DNA from: Pseudoalteromonas sp. '520P1 No. 423'
GTDB lineage: Bacteria > Pseudomonadota > Gammaproteobacteria > Enterobacterales > Alteromonadaceae
Reading direction: 5' to 3'
Length of the DNA: 64,000 bases
NCBI RefSeq assembly: GCF_001269985.1
Contig: NZ_BBZB01000001.1
Span: 806,001-870,000, forward strand
In this document: positions 27,356-35,688 of the stretch, in pieces
Numbering within the stretch: the stretch's first letter is position 1
How the letters are laid out: each line of letters begins with the position of its first letter
Translations under genes and position numbers: made by a program
The notes under the pieces: generated by a model
Database searches by the model: none
What the model was told of the DNA's origin: nothing
What the model saw: only the letters and a program-made list of their open reading frames with translations

Positions 27356-28547
27356 ATGCCAGAATTTAGAAAAACATTTACAGATAAATTAGTTAATAAT
27401 CTACCAGTAAAAATGAGCATTAAAACCTATGCTGATCGACATCACTCGCATCTTAAATTACAGGTGCGGCCGTCTGGTAAAAAGCTATTATTTTCGAGCC
27501 AAATGCAATGGTAAAGATATTAAGCGTAAGCTTGGGGAAGTTGGTGAAATAACGGTAGCAATGGCAAAGGTACTTGCAGATACAATGCTGCGAGAGTTAA
27601 AGCATGGCGATGGTAAGCTTGATATAGCTCAACAACATAAACCCAGTAAGTACCTTACAATTAATGACATATTTGAACTGTATAAGTTAAATGTACTTGA
27701 TTACCGTAAAACAATAGCTGGTCGTACTCATGCTTTAGAAGTTGCATATAATACTCATGTTAGAGGTCTAATTGGAGAATGTTTTGTTGCAGAGGTATCT
27801 AAAAAGTTCGCTCGTGATTTTCTTAAAGAGACAGAAGTAAAGAGGTATAGCACGCACAACAAAGTCGTGAGTGTTTTGAAAGCAGCTTTCAACTACGCCA
27901 TGGATTATGAAGAGCACTTGAGCATTTCAGTTAACCCCTTTGACCGAATAAAGAAAATGCAAGGCGTTGTTCGTAATCGGTATTTGACTTATGAAGAAGC
28001 TGGGCGCTTACTGGATGCGCTAAAAATGGTTACTGATCAAGATGCCGCAGACATTTATCGAATAGCGCTGTTTACTGGTGCTAGGCTTTCTAATGTAAAG
28101 ACGATGCAATGGACTGACTTAAACCTCTCGTCTGCAACTTGGTTAATCCCAGCGACGCTGACAAAGACTCGTCAGCATTATAAAATCCCATTACATCATG
28201 CGGTGCTTGATATTTTAAGTGCTAGACATTCTCGGTGCGGCTCTGGACTGTTTGTTTTTCCTGCTCGCAATAAATCGAAATATGGCTATATCACGGGTGG
28301 CGATAGAGTATGGAAAGAAGCAATCACGCTAGCTGGGTTATATCATGAAAATCCAAATATTCGCCCTCGTCCTCATGACTTGAGGCGTACGTTTGCAACT
28401 TGGCAGATCCAATCAGGGGCTGATATTAGTGTGGTATCAAAAGCACTATGTCACACTTCACTTAAACATACGATTATTTATGCGCATACAAATGTGGAGC
28501 AAGTGAGAAGTGCGATTGATGATGCTTTTAATAGAGTGAATATTTAA
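27356..28547 (+). pseudogene. Tyrosine integrase (DUF4102 arm-binding type), frameshifted near the 5' end
   Basis: The catalytic part is intact from about 27484 to 28547: Arg in ALFTGARLSNVKTMQW, HDLRRTF (HxxR), and CHTSLKHTIIYAH with the nucleophile Tyr. The natural N-terminus is in another frame: ATG at 27356 gives MPEFRKTFTD... to VRPSGKK, the usual start of P4-type integrases, and then runs to a stop. Removing one A from the A5 run at 27479-27483 joins SGK to SYYFRAKCNGKD and restores about 396 residues. An ATG at 27429 opens the catalytic frame but yields 18 residues of out-of-frame sequence. Real mutation, programmed shift or base-call error cannot be separated here. Confidence 0.85.
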
Positions 28548-28676
28548 CTATATAATTTAATTGGTTTTATTTTGTTGTTCGTAATGGGGACGTCAGGTAA
28601 TATCGATATTAAACTAATACTTCTTACTAAAACTCCTCTCGAAGGAATAAAGATACAACTTACAGGGATATTTACA

Positions 28677-28991
28677 ATGCTTAATTTTTTATCATCGGCA
28701 GTAAAAGCAGGTTTCGGTTTGGCTGCTATCTCAGCTGCAATATTTTGGTCTGTTCATGAAGGCTTTGTTCAAGCAAGCATTTTTGCTCAAATGACTCCAG
28801 AACAGACTTATAACGCTTTTATTTGGTCAATTGGGGTTGCTGGTTTAGCTTTAATTCTTGCAATAGTTTTATCGGCAGGAAATAAGTCTGTAGGTAAAAC
28901 AATTACTGCTGACAATGGAGGTTATGCAATTGATAACTCAGGTTTTTTAAATAAATTCAAACTTTTCGATAGAAAAGGTGAAAAAAAATGA
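28677..28991 (+). CDS. Small two-TM protein, first gene of an ABC-3C-like operon
   Basis: A 104-residue protein with two membrane helices (AGFGLAAISAAIFWSV, about 11-27, and FIWSIGVAGLALILAIVLSA, about 48-67) and a short polar C-terminus ending in AIDNSGFLNKF and a basic tail. The ATG at 28677 has an AGGGA ribosome site; the TTG-initiated frame from 28572 adds 35 residues without support. The stop overlaps the next start by 4 bp (ATGA). In ABC-three-component conflict systems membrane effectors are known; I infer that this is the pore-forming or anchoring effector. It has no recognised domain. Confidence 0.7.
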   Translation: MLNFLSSAVKAGFGLAAISAAIFWSVHEGFVQASIFAQMTPEQTYNAFIWSIGVAGLALILAIVLSAGNKSVGKTITADNGGYAIDNSGFLNKFKLFDRKGEKK

Positions 28992-29665
28992 GTGGAACAG
29001 GGGTTGTTAGAACTACAGACGAAAATGGGCTTTTTAAAAGAATTACAAGCAAGCTTTTTAATGATTCAAAACTATCTCCTAAAAAAAATATTTCAGCAAT
29101 AGATAACTCTTTAGCTATTGATAATTCTGGTGTTGCTAATCAAACCAAAATTAGTATTGAGAATGCCAAAAAATATGGCTCTCACTTAAATGTGCTGCTA
29201 GAGGGGATTCTTGAAAACAGCGACTTTGACGCAGATAGTAGTGAGAGAAGAGAGTTATTTAGTCCAGATGAAAAGCTAGACTTTAATCATGTACAGTTAT
29301 TCTCAGATGATATTTCTGATTTAGCTAGTTTCTTATACAAAATAGAAGAAATAATTGATGAAATCGATAATGCCTACCCAGGAGCTAGAGAACGCTTTTT
29401 AAATGCGATTTATAAAAGTTATAAAGAACATAAAAATGATCTTTTATTGAGCAGCGAAATAGATCTTAAAGATAGTGGGTTAGTTTTAAACACTATTCGT
29501 CATAATGCTGACGTTTTGATTAGAAATGTAGGTGATAGCATTGTTAATAGGGGAGAAGTTGATCTATATGGTTTCCCTATAGAAGAAGTAAAAGACTCAG
29601 TTGCGTTAATAGTTTGCTTTGGTTTTGTTAACTGTAAAATTTTGGAGAGGCCGGATGATTATTAA
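28988..29665 (+). CDS. ABC-3C-like C-terminal-domain (CTD) protein
   Basis: A 225-residue soluble protein. The N-terminal part carries AIDNSLAIDNSG, repeating the AIDNSG hexapeptide found at the C-terminus of the upstream membrane protein. The middle is helical and acidic (LYKIEEIIDEIDNAYPG). The last 50 residues (NRGEVDLYGFPIEEVKDS, then VCFGFVNCKILERP) resemble the CTD that in ABC-3C systems binds the middle component and usually ends in a C-K/R-I-L-E-x-P motif. It lacks a separate effector domain, so effector and CTD seem to be split between two genes. Overlaps both neighbours. Confidence 0.65.
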   Translation: MSGTGVVRTTDENGLFKRITSKLFNDSKLSPKKNISAIDNSLAIDNSGVANQTKISIENAKKYGSHLNVLLEGILENSDFDADSSERRELFSPDEKLDFNHVQLFSDDISDLASFLYKIEEIIDEIDNAYPGARERFLNAIYKSYKEHKNDLLLSSEIDLKDSGLVLNTIRHNADVLIRNVGDSIVNRGEVDLYGFPIEEVKDSVALIVCFGFVNCKILERPDDY

Positions 29666-29894
29666 TAATGCATCTGGGCCTCAAAAAAGCCTTTATGTTA
29701 TTGGAGCTTATATTTTAAAGACAATGAAGGAACTTGGAGAATTTTCAGTTGAGCCTATACACCTATTTAATGAAGTAAACAAATCAAATGAGCTTAGTAT
29801 TTCTATTAGTTATTTTCACTTTGGCCTTGATTGGCTGTATTTAATAGATGCTATAGACTTGGATGAATATGGAAATTTAATATTATGCAATTAG
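29655..29894 (+). CDS. Small ABC-3C middle component (MC6-like)
   Basis: A 79-residue protein, ATG at 29655 with GGAGAGG just upstream; it overlaps the previous gene by 11 bp and the next by 10 bp. The pattern PQKSLYVIGAYILKTMK, then an acidic helix and LDWLYLIDAIDLDEYGNLILC, fits the short middle components of ABC-3C systems, which bridge the CTD protein and the ABC ATPase. Such proteins are easily missed by gene finders; the tight overlap on both sides argues strongly that it is real. Assignment to subtype 6 is from memory of the pattern. Confidence 0.7.
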   Translation: MIINNASGPQKSLYVIGAYILKTMKELGEFSVEPIHLFNEVNKSNELSISISYFHFGLDWLYLIDAIDLDEYGNLILCN

Positions 29895-31582
29895 AAGTTT
29901 TAAATGTTTACAAGGATGGGAAGGTTTTAAGAACCTTAACTTTTAATAAAGGCTTGAATATAGTCACTAATACCGAAGAAAACGGCAATCAAATTGGAAA
30001 AAGTACAGCCTTACGAGTTATTAATTTTTGCTTGGGATCAGATGGAAAAAGTATTTGGAAAGATCCAGATTCTAAAGTTGTTAATGATAAAGTAAAACAG
30101 CTTGTCACAAGTGGTAGAGTCGAATTTGAACTAATTCTATCTACTAGTGGTAAAGCTTATGTAATAAAAAGAAAGATTAGTGAGCTACAACAAAAGAGTA
30201 AGGTAATTACAAAAATATACTCGACAATAAATGGAGAGGAATATTCTTCTCAAGAAAAATTTAAGGAAGCTTTAGCACCTGCATTAGGGTTATGTTTAAA
30301 GAACCCTTCATATTCTTCCATAAAAAATAGATTCGTCAGGTTAGATAAAAATACGGCATCATCAATCTATAGATACCTTCATAGCTCTACTTCTGATCAA
30401 AAGTATACACTTTATTATTCATATCTATTTGGCTTTTCTGGTCATGATGATCTTGCTAAAGCTATAGAACTAGATGAACAGAAAGGTAAGAAACAGGCCA
30501 GAATATCAATTCTTTTAAAGGGGATGCCAGAAAAATATTACAAGGATAAGTTAAAATCTATTGATGATGAAATTGAATTCTTAAAACTTAAAGAAGAAGA
30601 ATTTGACTTTAAAGACGTACAAAACAAAGGTGTTATTAAACTAAAGTCTTTGAGAGAAGAAATTTCCTTATTAACTAGTTTTATCACCAAAATTAATGCT
30701 CGTATTAGTTATTCTATTCAAACGATAGAAGGTTATGAAAATAGTAAGGTTAATATTGATACTGCATTAATTGAAAAGATTTATAACGATGCTTTGAAGC
30801 TTGTTCCTAATCTACAAAAAGAGCTTGATGATGTTGTTATATTTCATCAGCAGGTAATAAATAAGAAAGTACAGTATTTACAAGAGAAGATTGAGGGGTA
30901 TGAGCAGGATGTCGAAAGAAATACTGTTTTTTTAAATAGAAAACTTGATAAAGAAAAAGAGTTATTTAAATCATTAATTGGGGAGTCTCACTTATCTGGT
31001 TTTTTTGTTATTGAGAGTGAAATACAGGAAAAAAGAGAAGAAAGGGGGCGTGTTTCAGTTATTATTGATGAAGTAGCGATTGAGTCCAATGAGATTAATG
31101 ATTTGGAAGGCCAAATACAAACTTTGAGAGCTAGAAATAAACAAAAAATAGTTTCTTTAAAAGCTAAGACGGATATTTTTAATGAACATTTTAAAGTTAT
31201 TAGTAGACAGGTTTTTAAAGACTTTTCACTAAGCTTAAATGTGAGTACAAAAAGCGACTCTAGTGAACTTGAGTTCTCAATTGTAAATATGGACAAGGTT
31301 TCAGGTGACGGTTCTCCAAGAGCTGCGTCATTGTCATTTGATATGGCATTTGTAGAATTTGTAAAACAGGAAAAGATTAAGTTTCCACATTTTACTATTC
31401 AAGATTATTTAGAAGCAGCGGATCAGGATAAGTTAGCAACATTAGCTAAGCTTTCATCCGAAAAGAAAATTCAAGTTGTAGTATCTATTTTAAAAGATAA
31501 ATTAGCTTCTTTAAGTCCAGAGTTTATAACTGAAAATACGATATTAAGTCTTAAAAAGTCAGATAAATTTTTCAAGGTATAG
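29885..31582 (+). CDS. SMC/Rad50-like ABC ATPase with DUF2326 domain (ABC-3C type)
   Basis: A 565-residue ATPase. The P-loop is NQIGKSTALR (about residues 36-45) in the N-terminal lobe, followed by a long coiled-coil middle (about 200-430, Lys/Glu-rich with hinge-like break). The C-terminal lobe carries SGDGSPRAASLSFDMAF (signature-like) and HFTIQDYLEAADQDKL (Walker B-like with the family's hydrophobic-xD). This arrangement is the DUF2326 family found as the motor of ABC-3C conflict systems. Last gene of the operon. A role in sensing invading DNA or nucleoprotein is inferred from the family. Confidence 0.82.
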   Translation: MQLEVLNVYKDGKVLRTLTFNKGLNIVTNTEENGNQIGKSTALRVINFCLGSDGKSIWKDPDSKVVNDKVKQLVTSGRVEFELILSTSGKAYVIKRKISELQQKSKVITKIYSTINGEEYSSQEKFKEALAPALGLCLKNPSYSSIKNRFVRLDKNTASSIYRYLHSSTSDQKYTLYYSYLFGFSGHDDLAKAIELDEQKGKKQARISILLKGMPEKYYKDKLKSIDDEIEFLKLKEEEFDFKDVQNKGVIKLKSLREEISLLTSFITKINARISYSIQTIEGYENSKVNIDTALIEKIYNDALKLVPNLQKELDDVVIFHQQVINKKVQYLQEKIEGYEQDVERNTVFLNRKLDKEKELFKSLIGESHLSGFFVIESEIQEKREERGRVSVIIDEVAIESNEINDLEGQIQTLRARNKQKIVSLKAKTDIFNEHFKVISRQVFKDFSLSLNVSTKSDSSELEFSIVNMDKVSGDGSPRAASLSFDMAFVEFVKQEKIKFPHFTIQDYLEAADQDKLATLAKLSSEKKIQVVVSILKDKLASLSPEFITENTILSLKKSDKFFKV

Positions 31583-31632
31583 GTTAAGTGGCTTGGTTAC
31601 TGTACCCAACCACTAAAACTAGCTTAGTACAG

Positions 31633-32439
31633 TTAATTTTTTACTTCTTTAAAAGAGAAGTGTTCTCCCCCAAACTCAAAAGCCAATAAGTCCTCATTGT
31701 TTGCTCCATGACGACTTTTGGGCTTTCTGACATTCACCACCGTTTTATGTGCGTTACTAGCTTTTTTATCTTTGACAGCGATAAGCACGTTATCAATCGC
31801 TCTGGCAATTTCTGAGTGGCCTCGATAGTTGCGAGAGTCTTTATCTGTATGATGTAGCACCAACACTGCTTTATTTTGTTCTCGCAGTACATCTAGGCAA
31901 TCGTTATAAAAGTTCCAGTCATTCTGAATTAACTCTTCAGCACTTCGATACAGTGATGAGAGGTTGTCGAGTATGACTACTTTCGCAGCTTTGATGTCTG
32001 GTTGCAGTTTTTCAAATCCACTGATTTTTGTGAGGTCTGGCATTCCATTTTTAAAAGAGCGTTTATGGATGATTTTTAAAAAACCTTTTTCAGGCTGCTT
32101 GCCAAGAAAACCAAATATTAGTCTAAATCGTTGCTGAATTTGAAAAGGGCTTAATTCAGAGTCAACATAAAGCACTGGTTCTGGAGCAACTGCTGGCATC
32201 CCTAAAAATGAACTTCCTGTAGCGACACATGCGGCTGCAAATTGCGATAGATACGTTTTTGCGCCACCTGCTAGTGCTGCTAGCATGGTTGCTTCGCCTG
32301 CGATTAATATATTCGGTATGATAATTTGAGGTGGCTTTATATCTGTTGCTAGTAATTTGTTGATACATAGCCCAACCTGTTCATCTTTTTCTGAATCAGC
32401 ATTAGAAAGGGTGTTAAAGTCTAATTCTAGTTGGCTCAT
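31633..32439 (-). CDS. RepA/KaiC-like hexameric ATPase of a mobile element
   Basis: A 268-residue RecA-fold ATPase. The P-loop is atypical (LAALAGGAKTYLS), Walker B is VVILDNLSSL, and the HHTDKDSRNYRGHSEI stretch is the motif III/arginine-finger region seen in RSF1010 RepA-type replicative helicases and related AAA_25 proteins. Island- and plasmid-borne relatives unwind DNA at origins. It faces the ABC-3C operon convergently and diverges from the MobC-like gene across a palindrome-rich region, fitting a replication/mobilisation module. Helicase function is inferred. Confidence 0.78.
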   Translation of the reverse strand: MSQLELDFNTLSNADSEKDEQVGLCINKLLATDIKPPQIIIPNILIAGEATMLAALAGGAKTYLSQFAAACVATGSSFLGMPAVAPEPVLYVDSELSPFQIQQRFRLIFGFLGKQPEKGFLKIIHKRSFKNGMPDLTKISGFEKLQPDIKAAKVVILDNLSSLYRSAEELIQNDWNFYNDCLDVLREQNKAVLVLHHTDKDSRNYRGHSEIARAIDNVLIAVKDKKASNAHKTVVNVRKPKSRHGANNEDLLAFEFGGEHFSFKEVKN

Positions 32440-32552
32440 TTATACTCCATAATTTGAATAATAAGTTTGAGCCAATAACTAAGTTTATCTTAGGCGAAAT
32501 TGTTTGAGTTTAGTTATAGATGCTCAAAATGAAGAAAATCCCCCTAGCTTCA

Positions 32553-32605
32553 ACTTACTAAAAAAGGCGGCCTCCCTTTAAGGGAGGCCGCCTTTTTTAG
32601 TAAGT
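32553..32605. repeat. 53-nt near-perfect palindrome (26-bp arms, 1-nt centre)
   Basis: The arms 32553-32578 and 32580-32605 are exact complements around a single T. The middle is GC-rich (GGCGGCCTCCC), flanked by A6/T6, and the outer ends ACTTACTA/TAGTAAGT also pair. It can act as a strong bidirectional terminator or as a DNA cruciform; it lies about 115 bp upstream of the RepA-like start. Confidence 0.92.
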
Positions 32606-32628
32606 ATAGCCAGAATGGATAATTAAGA

Positions 32629-32901
32629 TCATTGAGCGAAGCCCAATGAAATAGAAAAACTTAACGAAGTTAAGCTGCAAATCGCGTAAGAATAAATTAA
32701 CGCAGTTGAATTTGTTCTGTAGCAATCTGAAAGATTTCAGCGCATCTCAAGTGAGTAGGCGAGCGGAGTCACACGGTTCCGTTTCTTGTCTCAGAAGTTC
32801 TTCGGAAGCGGGTGACTCCGCTCGCAGAATGCGAGTAGAGATGCGCTCAGTGTTAACGTGTTTGATGAAAGCAAACTCGCAGTTGTAGTTGACGAGTCAA
32901 C
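32629..32901. other. Palindrome-rich non-coding region: oriT/origin or structured-RNA candidate
   Basis: Successive hairpins: TCATTG/CAATGA (32629-32649), CTTAAC-GAA-GTTAAG (32660-32674), CTGAAA-GA-TTTCAG (32727-32740), and GTTGAC-GA-GTCAAC (32888-32901). Between them is one long nested structure: AGCGCATCTC (32739-32748) with its complement 32838-32847, GCGAGCGGAGTCAC (32759-32772) with 32812-32825, and TTCCG/CGGAA inside. It occupies the 600-bp gap between divergent RepA-like and MobC-like genes, is much more GC-rich than its surroundings, and contains no credible gene (a 60-codon frame at 32706 runs through the stems). Confidence 0.75.
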
Positions 32902-33046
32902 GAAAACAAGAAGTTATAAACGTTCTTCTCTTATTGGTAATAATCTTATTGCCTTTACTTATTTGCCTACTGGCAAATCATCTTTTTGTCTTTAAATCGT
33001 TAAAATTCGCATAGTGTGCACAGTATTTAAAAGAAAAGGAGTTTCT

Positions 33047-33814
33047 ATGATTAGTGTTTATGATCGAGGTATTTTGGCTCGTTACATCACCACAACTTCA
33101 ATAAAAGCGAGGCATCAAGCGAAGTTATTATCTCTATTAGATTGGATACAACGTTGGGGGTATACATCACCTGCGGTGTTGCAAGCGCTTTGGGGGCTAG
33201 ATAAATCAGTAATCAACCGTATGGTTAGACGATATGTCCGAGAAGAGCTTATCGCAGAAGTACCTGTTTATAGCTGCCGCGACAAACGTGTTTTTATTTT
33301 AAAGCCAGCAGGGCTGCGCACCATTGAGTCGTTTCATCAAGCTGATTTCAAGTACAAGACCAAAGCGTCTTCATTTCCTATCAAGACGCTTACGCATGAC
33401 TTGATGGTTCAATACTTAGTTGCTAAAGGATGCTGTGATGGTAGCTATCGCTTTTTCATCAATGAAGCTGAACAAGGTAAGGATGGTACAGGTAAAAAAC
33501 GTAGATTAGACGCCATTGTTTATAATTGTGGTGAGTTACAGGGGATCGAGGTTGAATGTTCCTCAAAAACAATACCGTATAGATTGGACATTATAAGGCG
33601 CTATCGTAGTGCAATCGTTGAAGAGCAGAAAGTCAGTAAAATCTTAATGTTTAGCCACAAAAGGCGCCACCTTCGTGACGCGGAGCGTATTCATGACAAG
33701 CTTTTTGCAGATGCCGATAACAAACTAGATAAAGTTTTTTTTGAAGCTCATTTGAAGTTTGTGTTTAGCCGACAAATCATCGCTGAGTTGTATGAATCAT
33801 TTTGGGCGTTTTAA
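33047..33814 (+). CDS. MobC-like replication-relaxation family protein
   Basis: A 255-residue protein. The N-terminus (about 20-95) is a winged helix: LLDWIQRWGYTSPAVLQALW, then VINRMVRRYVREELI, then a KRVFILKPAGLRTI wing. The C-terminal half has the nuclease-like core seen in replication-relaxation/MobC proteins: RRLDAIVYNCGELQGIEVECSSKT and RYRSAIVEEQKVSKILMFS. It is probably the accessory nicking-complex protein of a mobilisable island. The ATG at 33047 follows the strong site AAAAGGAG; the frame extending to 33014 is not needed. It reads away from the palindrome-rich region. Confidence 0.7.
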   Translation: MISVYDRGILARYITTTSIKARHQAKLLSLLDWIQRWGYTSPAVLQALWGLDKSVINRMVRRYVREELIAEVPVYSCRDKRVFILKPAGLRTIESFHQADFKYKTKASSFPIKTLTHDLMVQYLVAKGCCDGSYRFFINEAEQGKDGTGKKRRLDAIVYNCGELQGIEVECSSKTIPYRLDIIRRYRSAIVEEQKVSKILMFSHKRRHLRDAERIHDKLFADADNKLDKVFFEAHLKFVFSRQIIAELYESFWAF

Positions 33815-33831
33815 AGGAAAAAGCACGCAGA

Positions 33832-34581
33832 TTAATCAATGCCTAACTCCTTCATATCATTAGAAATAGTTTTTTGTGATACGCCTAAATGATTTGCGAT
33901 TTGAATTTGAGTCTTCTTTTCAGCCCTAAGCTGTTTGACTTGCTGTTGCCTACTAAGTTTATTGGTATTGTTATCTACTATTGTTTGAGAGGTTTTTTTA
34001 ATTCCATTTTTAGTATGTCTCTCAAATAAAATCCTGTTGCCTTCAAAATCTTCAGCCGTTAGCTTAAACCCAAATTGGTCTTGATTTATCGATACATTTG
34101 AAAGCTTACCGTCTTGAACAGCCCTAAGAGCATTTGTGATTTCAGATGGAATGCTACTACTTTGTTGTACAGGCACTGGATTCGGGTTTTGCTCCATGAA
34201 AGGAGTTGATGGCAAATTAGCAGTATTTTGTTGAGGTCTAACTGTATCCCCAATTGTGATAGGTAAAAATCTTTGGAACTCGATATTACACATTAAGGTA
34301 ATATGGTTGGGTGTATTTCCACAGCAGTACAGTAGTTGTGTTTGACCAAAATTCTGAGGTTGATAGTAGACAATATTAGAAAAGCCATTATTAATAACAA
34401 TATTTACTTTTGTTGGGTTGGGCGGTGCTCCCCACATCACTGGCGGGAAGTAAACCAAGTTATATCCATTTTGATCAAGAAAAAAATGCACAGGGGTCAA
34501 TTGCCCATTTGGAAGTGCAAAATACGTTGGGTAATAGTTACCGTCAATTGGTGAGGCGTAGTAAGCCAATGTTGTATACAT
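33832..34581 (-). CDS. HTH protein with Tyr/Pro/Asn-rich N-terminus, unknown function
   Basis: A 249-residue protein. The last 45 residues form a helix-turn-helix (RQQQVKQLRAEKKTQIQIANHLGVSQKTISNDMKEL in sections), typical of HTH_23/sigma-70 region 4-like domains. A central unit (KLSNVSINQDQFGFKL) may be a small beta element. The first 115 residues are unusual: rich in Tyr, Pro, Asn and Phe (GNYYPTYFALPNG, LVYFPPVMWG, NIVYYQPQNFGQ), predicted beta or disordered, and I recognise no family. It ends 17 bp from the convergent MobC-like gene. Possibly the island's regulator. Confidence 0.65.
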   Translation of the reverse strand: MYTTLAYYASPIDGNYYPTYFALPNGQLTPVHFFLDQNGYNLVYFPPVMWGAPPNPTKVNIVINNGFSNIVYYQPQNFGQTQLLYCCGNTPNHITLMCNIEFQRFLPITIGDTVRPQQNTANLPSTPFMEQNPNPVPVQQSSSIPSEITNALRAVQDGKLSNVSINQDQFGFKLTAEDFEGNRILFERHTKNGIKKTSQTIVDNNTNKLSRQQQVKQLRAEKKTQIQIANHLGVSQKTISNDMKELGID

Positions 34582-34717
34582 AATAATTCCTAGTATTTTG
34601 TGTTGTTACTAGTTCTACTAGTAATTTCGGGGTTATACTAGGGGTTGTTTTTGTTTATGTCAATAAATACGTTGAAGATAAAATTAACTTTTTATCAGGT
34701 TTATGATTTTCATTAAG

Positions 34718-34754
34718 AAAAAGCTCGAATGCGTTATTCCGCATACGAGCTTTT
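34718..34754 (-). terminator. Intrinsic terminator in the gap before the HTH gene
   Basis: AAAAGCTCG plus ATGCG pair with CGCAT plus CGAGCTTTT (one mismatch) around TTATTC. On the minus strand it continues with TTTTTCTT. Confidence 0.75.
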
Positions 34755-34910
34755 ATGTTCAGGCGAGTTAAGTCACGCGCATACTGCTTATGAAGTCTCT
34801 AAGTTGTAGAGGTTTGCATACTCTACGTTAATAAGTCATTCAAACTTGAATGAGTCGCAGCCTGCAATGGCCGCCAAGGTGTAACCTGTACATTTATAAG
34901 TAAGTACACA
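34718..34910 (-). ncRNA. Possible small RNA in a 366-bp island gap
   Basis: The gap between two minus-strand genes is bounded by one terminator on each side, so a transcript starting near 34910 and ending at 34718 would be free-standing. It contains stems CATTCAA/TTGAATG (34837-34852) and GTAGAG/CTCTAC (34806-34826), no coding frame, and a moderately raised GC content. No RNA family is recognised; the boundaries are guesses. Confidence 0.28.
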
Positions 34911-34917
34911 GTGGGCA

Positions 34918-34945
34918 AAATAAAACCGCCCATCTCAGGGCGGTG
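34918..34945 (-). terminator. Terminator after the 130-aa hypothetical gene
   Basis: On the minus strand ACCGCCC-TGAGAT-GGGCGGT is followed by TTTTATTTT, directly after the stop codon at 34949. Confidence 0.88.
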
Positions 34946-34948
34946 CTG

Positions 34949-35341
34949 CTAGTTTTTAAAACTAGCTAAATAGTCATCATATGACTGTTTCCTTTGAGCT
35001 TGTGCTGTCTCCGAGAAAAAGACGGTTGGGCTTACCAAGAATGCTTTTTTAAATTCTTGCTGATCAATCTCAGTTTGGCAGTATTTGGCTAATTCTTTTT
35101 CAAATACGTGCATTACCACATCAATATGATCCAAATTGGTATATTGCTGTTGCAATTGTCTTGGTAGCCGCTTTTGTAATTCTCTACTAACAGACAAGCC
35201 ATTAAGCCCTGAATCACCTACATGCAAATAAATACCATGCTTCGAGTCAGGCAGAAACAATAAGCAATATCTAGCGTTATCACTCCAAGGTGATCTAGAT
35301 TCTCTGCTGTAGCTTTTATAAAACTCAATGTGTGAAGCCAT
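34949..35341 (-). CDS. Hypothetical island protein, 130 aa
   Basis: No family recognised. The ATG at 35341 has the ribosome site AGAGGT at good spacing; an upstream in-frame start at 35383 is less likely. The protein is soluble, basic in the middle (SRELQKRLPRQLQQQY), with an N-terminal beta-like part containing WSDNARYCLLFLPDSKHGIYLHVGDSG. Its own terminator and start signal suggest an independently expressed gene. It lies between the HTH gene and the second recombinase. Confidence 0.6.
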   Translation of the reverse strand: MASHIEFYKSYSRESRSPWSDNARYCLLFLPDSKHGIYLHVGDSGLNGLSVSRELQKRLPRQLQQQYTNLDHIDVVMHVFEKELAKYCQTEIDQQEFKKAFLVSPTVFFSETAQAQRKQSYDDYLASFKN

Positions 35342-35688
35342 GTTTAATACCTCTTTTTTTGACCTAAAGGTATATAGCCTCATGGTTGGGTAACTATCTC
35401 ATATCTGTTATTCCTAGTTTTGCAGGTGTCACGTTCACACCCAATGTTAATTTGATCGAACTCCGGATCTCAGCTTCCGTGGCGCCCATTATCTAGATAG
35501 AGCTGGTGTATATTTTTAATCGCGATACCAGTTATCTAGTGCCTTTTAGCGTCGGTCATTCAATCTTAGTGGAGTTTAGCTTCAGAAAAAAAAAATCAGA
35601 TTAGGCTAAAAAAGATCGTGTTTATTGCGGTTTGGAAACGTGTTTTCTTTTAACATTTTTGTATTAAACAACGAACGAGCTTTATTGA

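Noticed and set aside
30988..31296. Minus-strand 102-codon frame inside the DUF2326 gene
   Set aside because: Shadow of a well-supported coding frame.
32706..32888. 60-codon frame in the palindrome-rich region
   Set aside because: It runs through the perfect stems and has no ribosome site or family resemblance.
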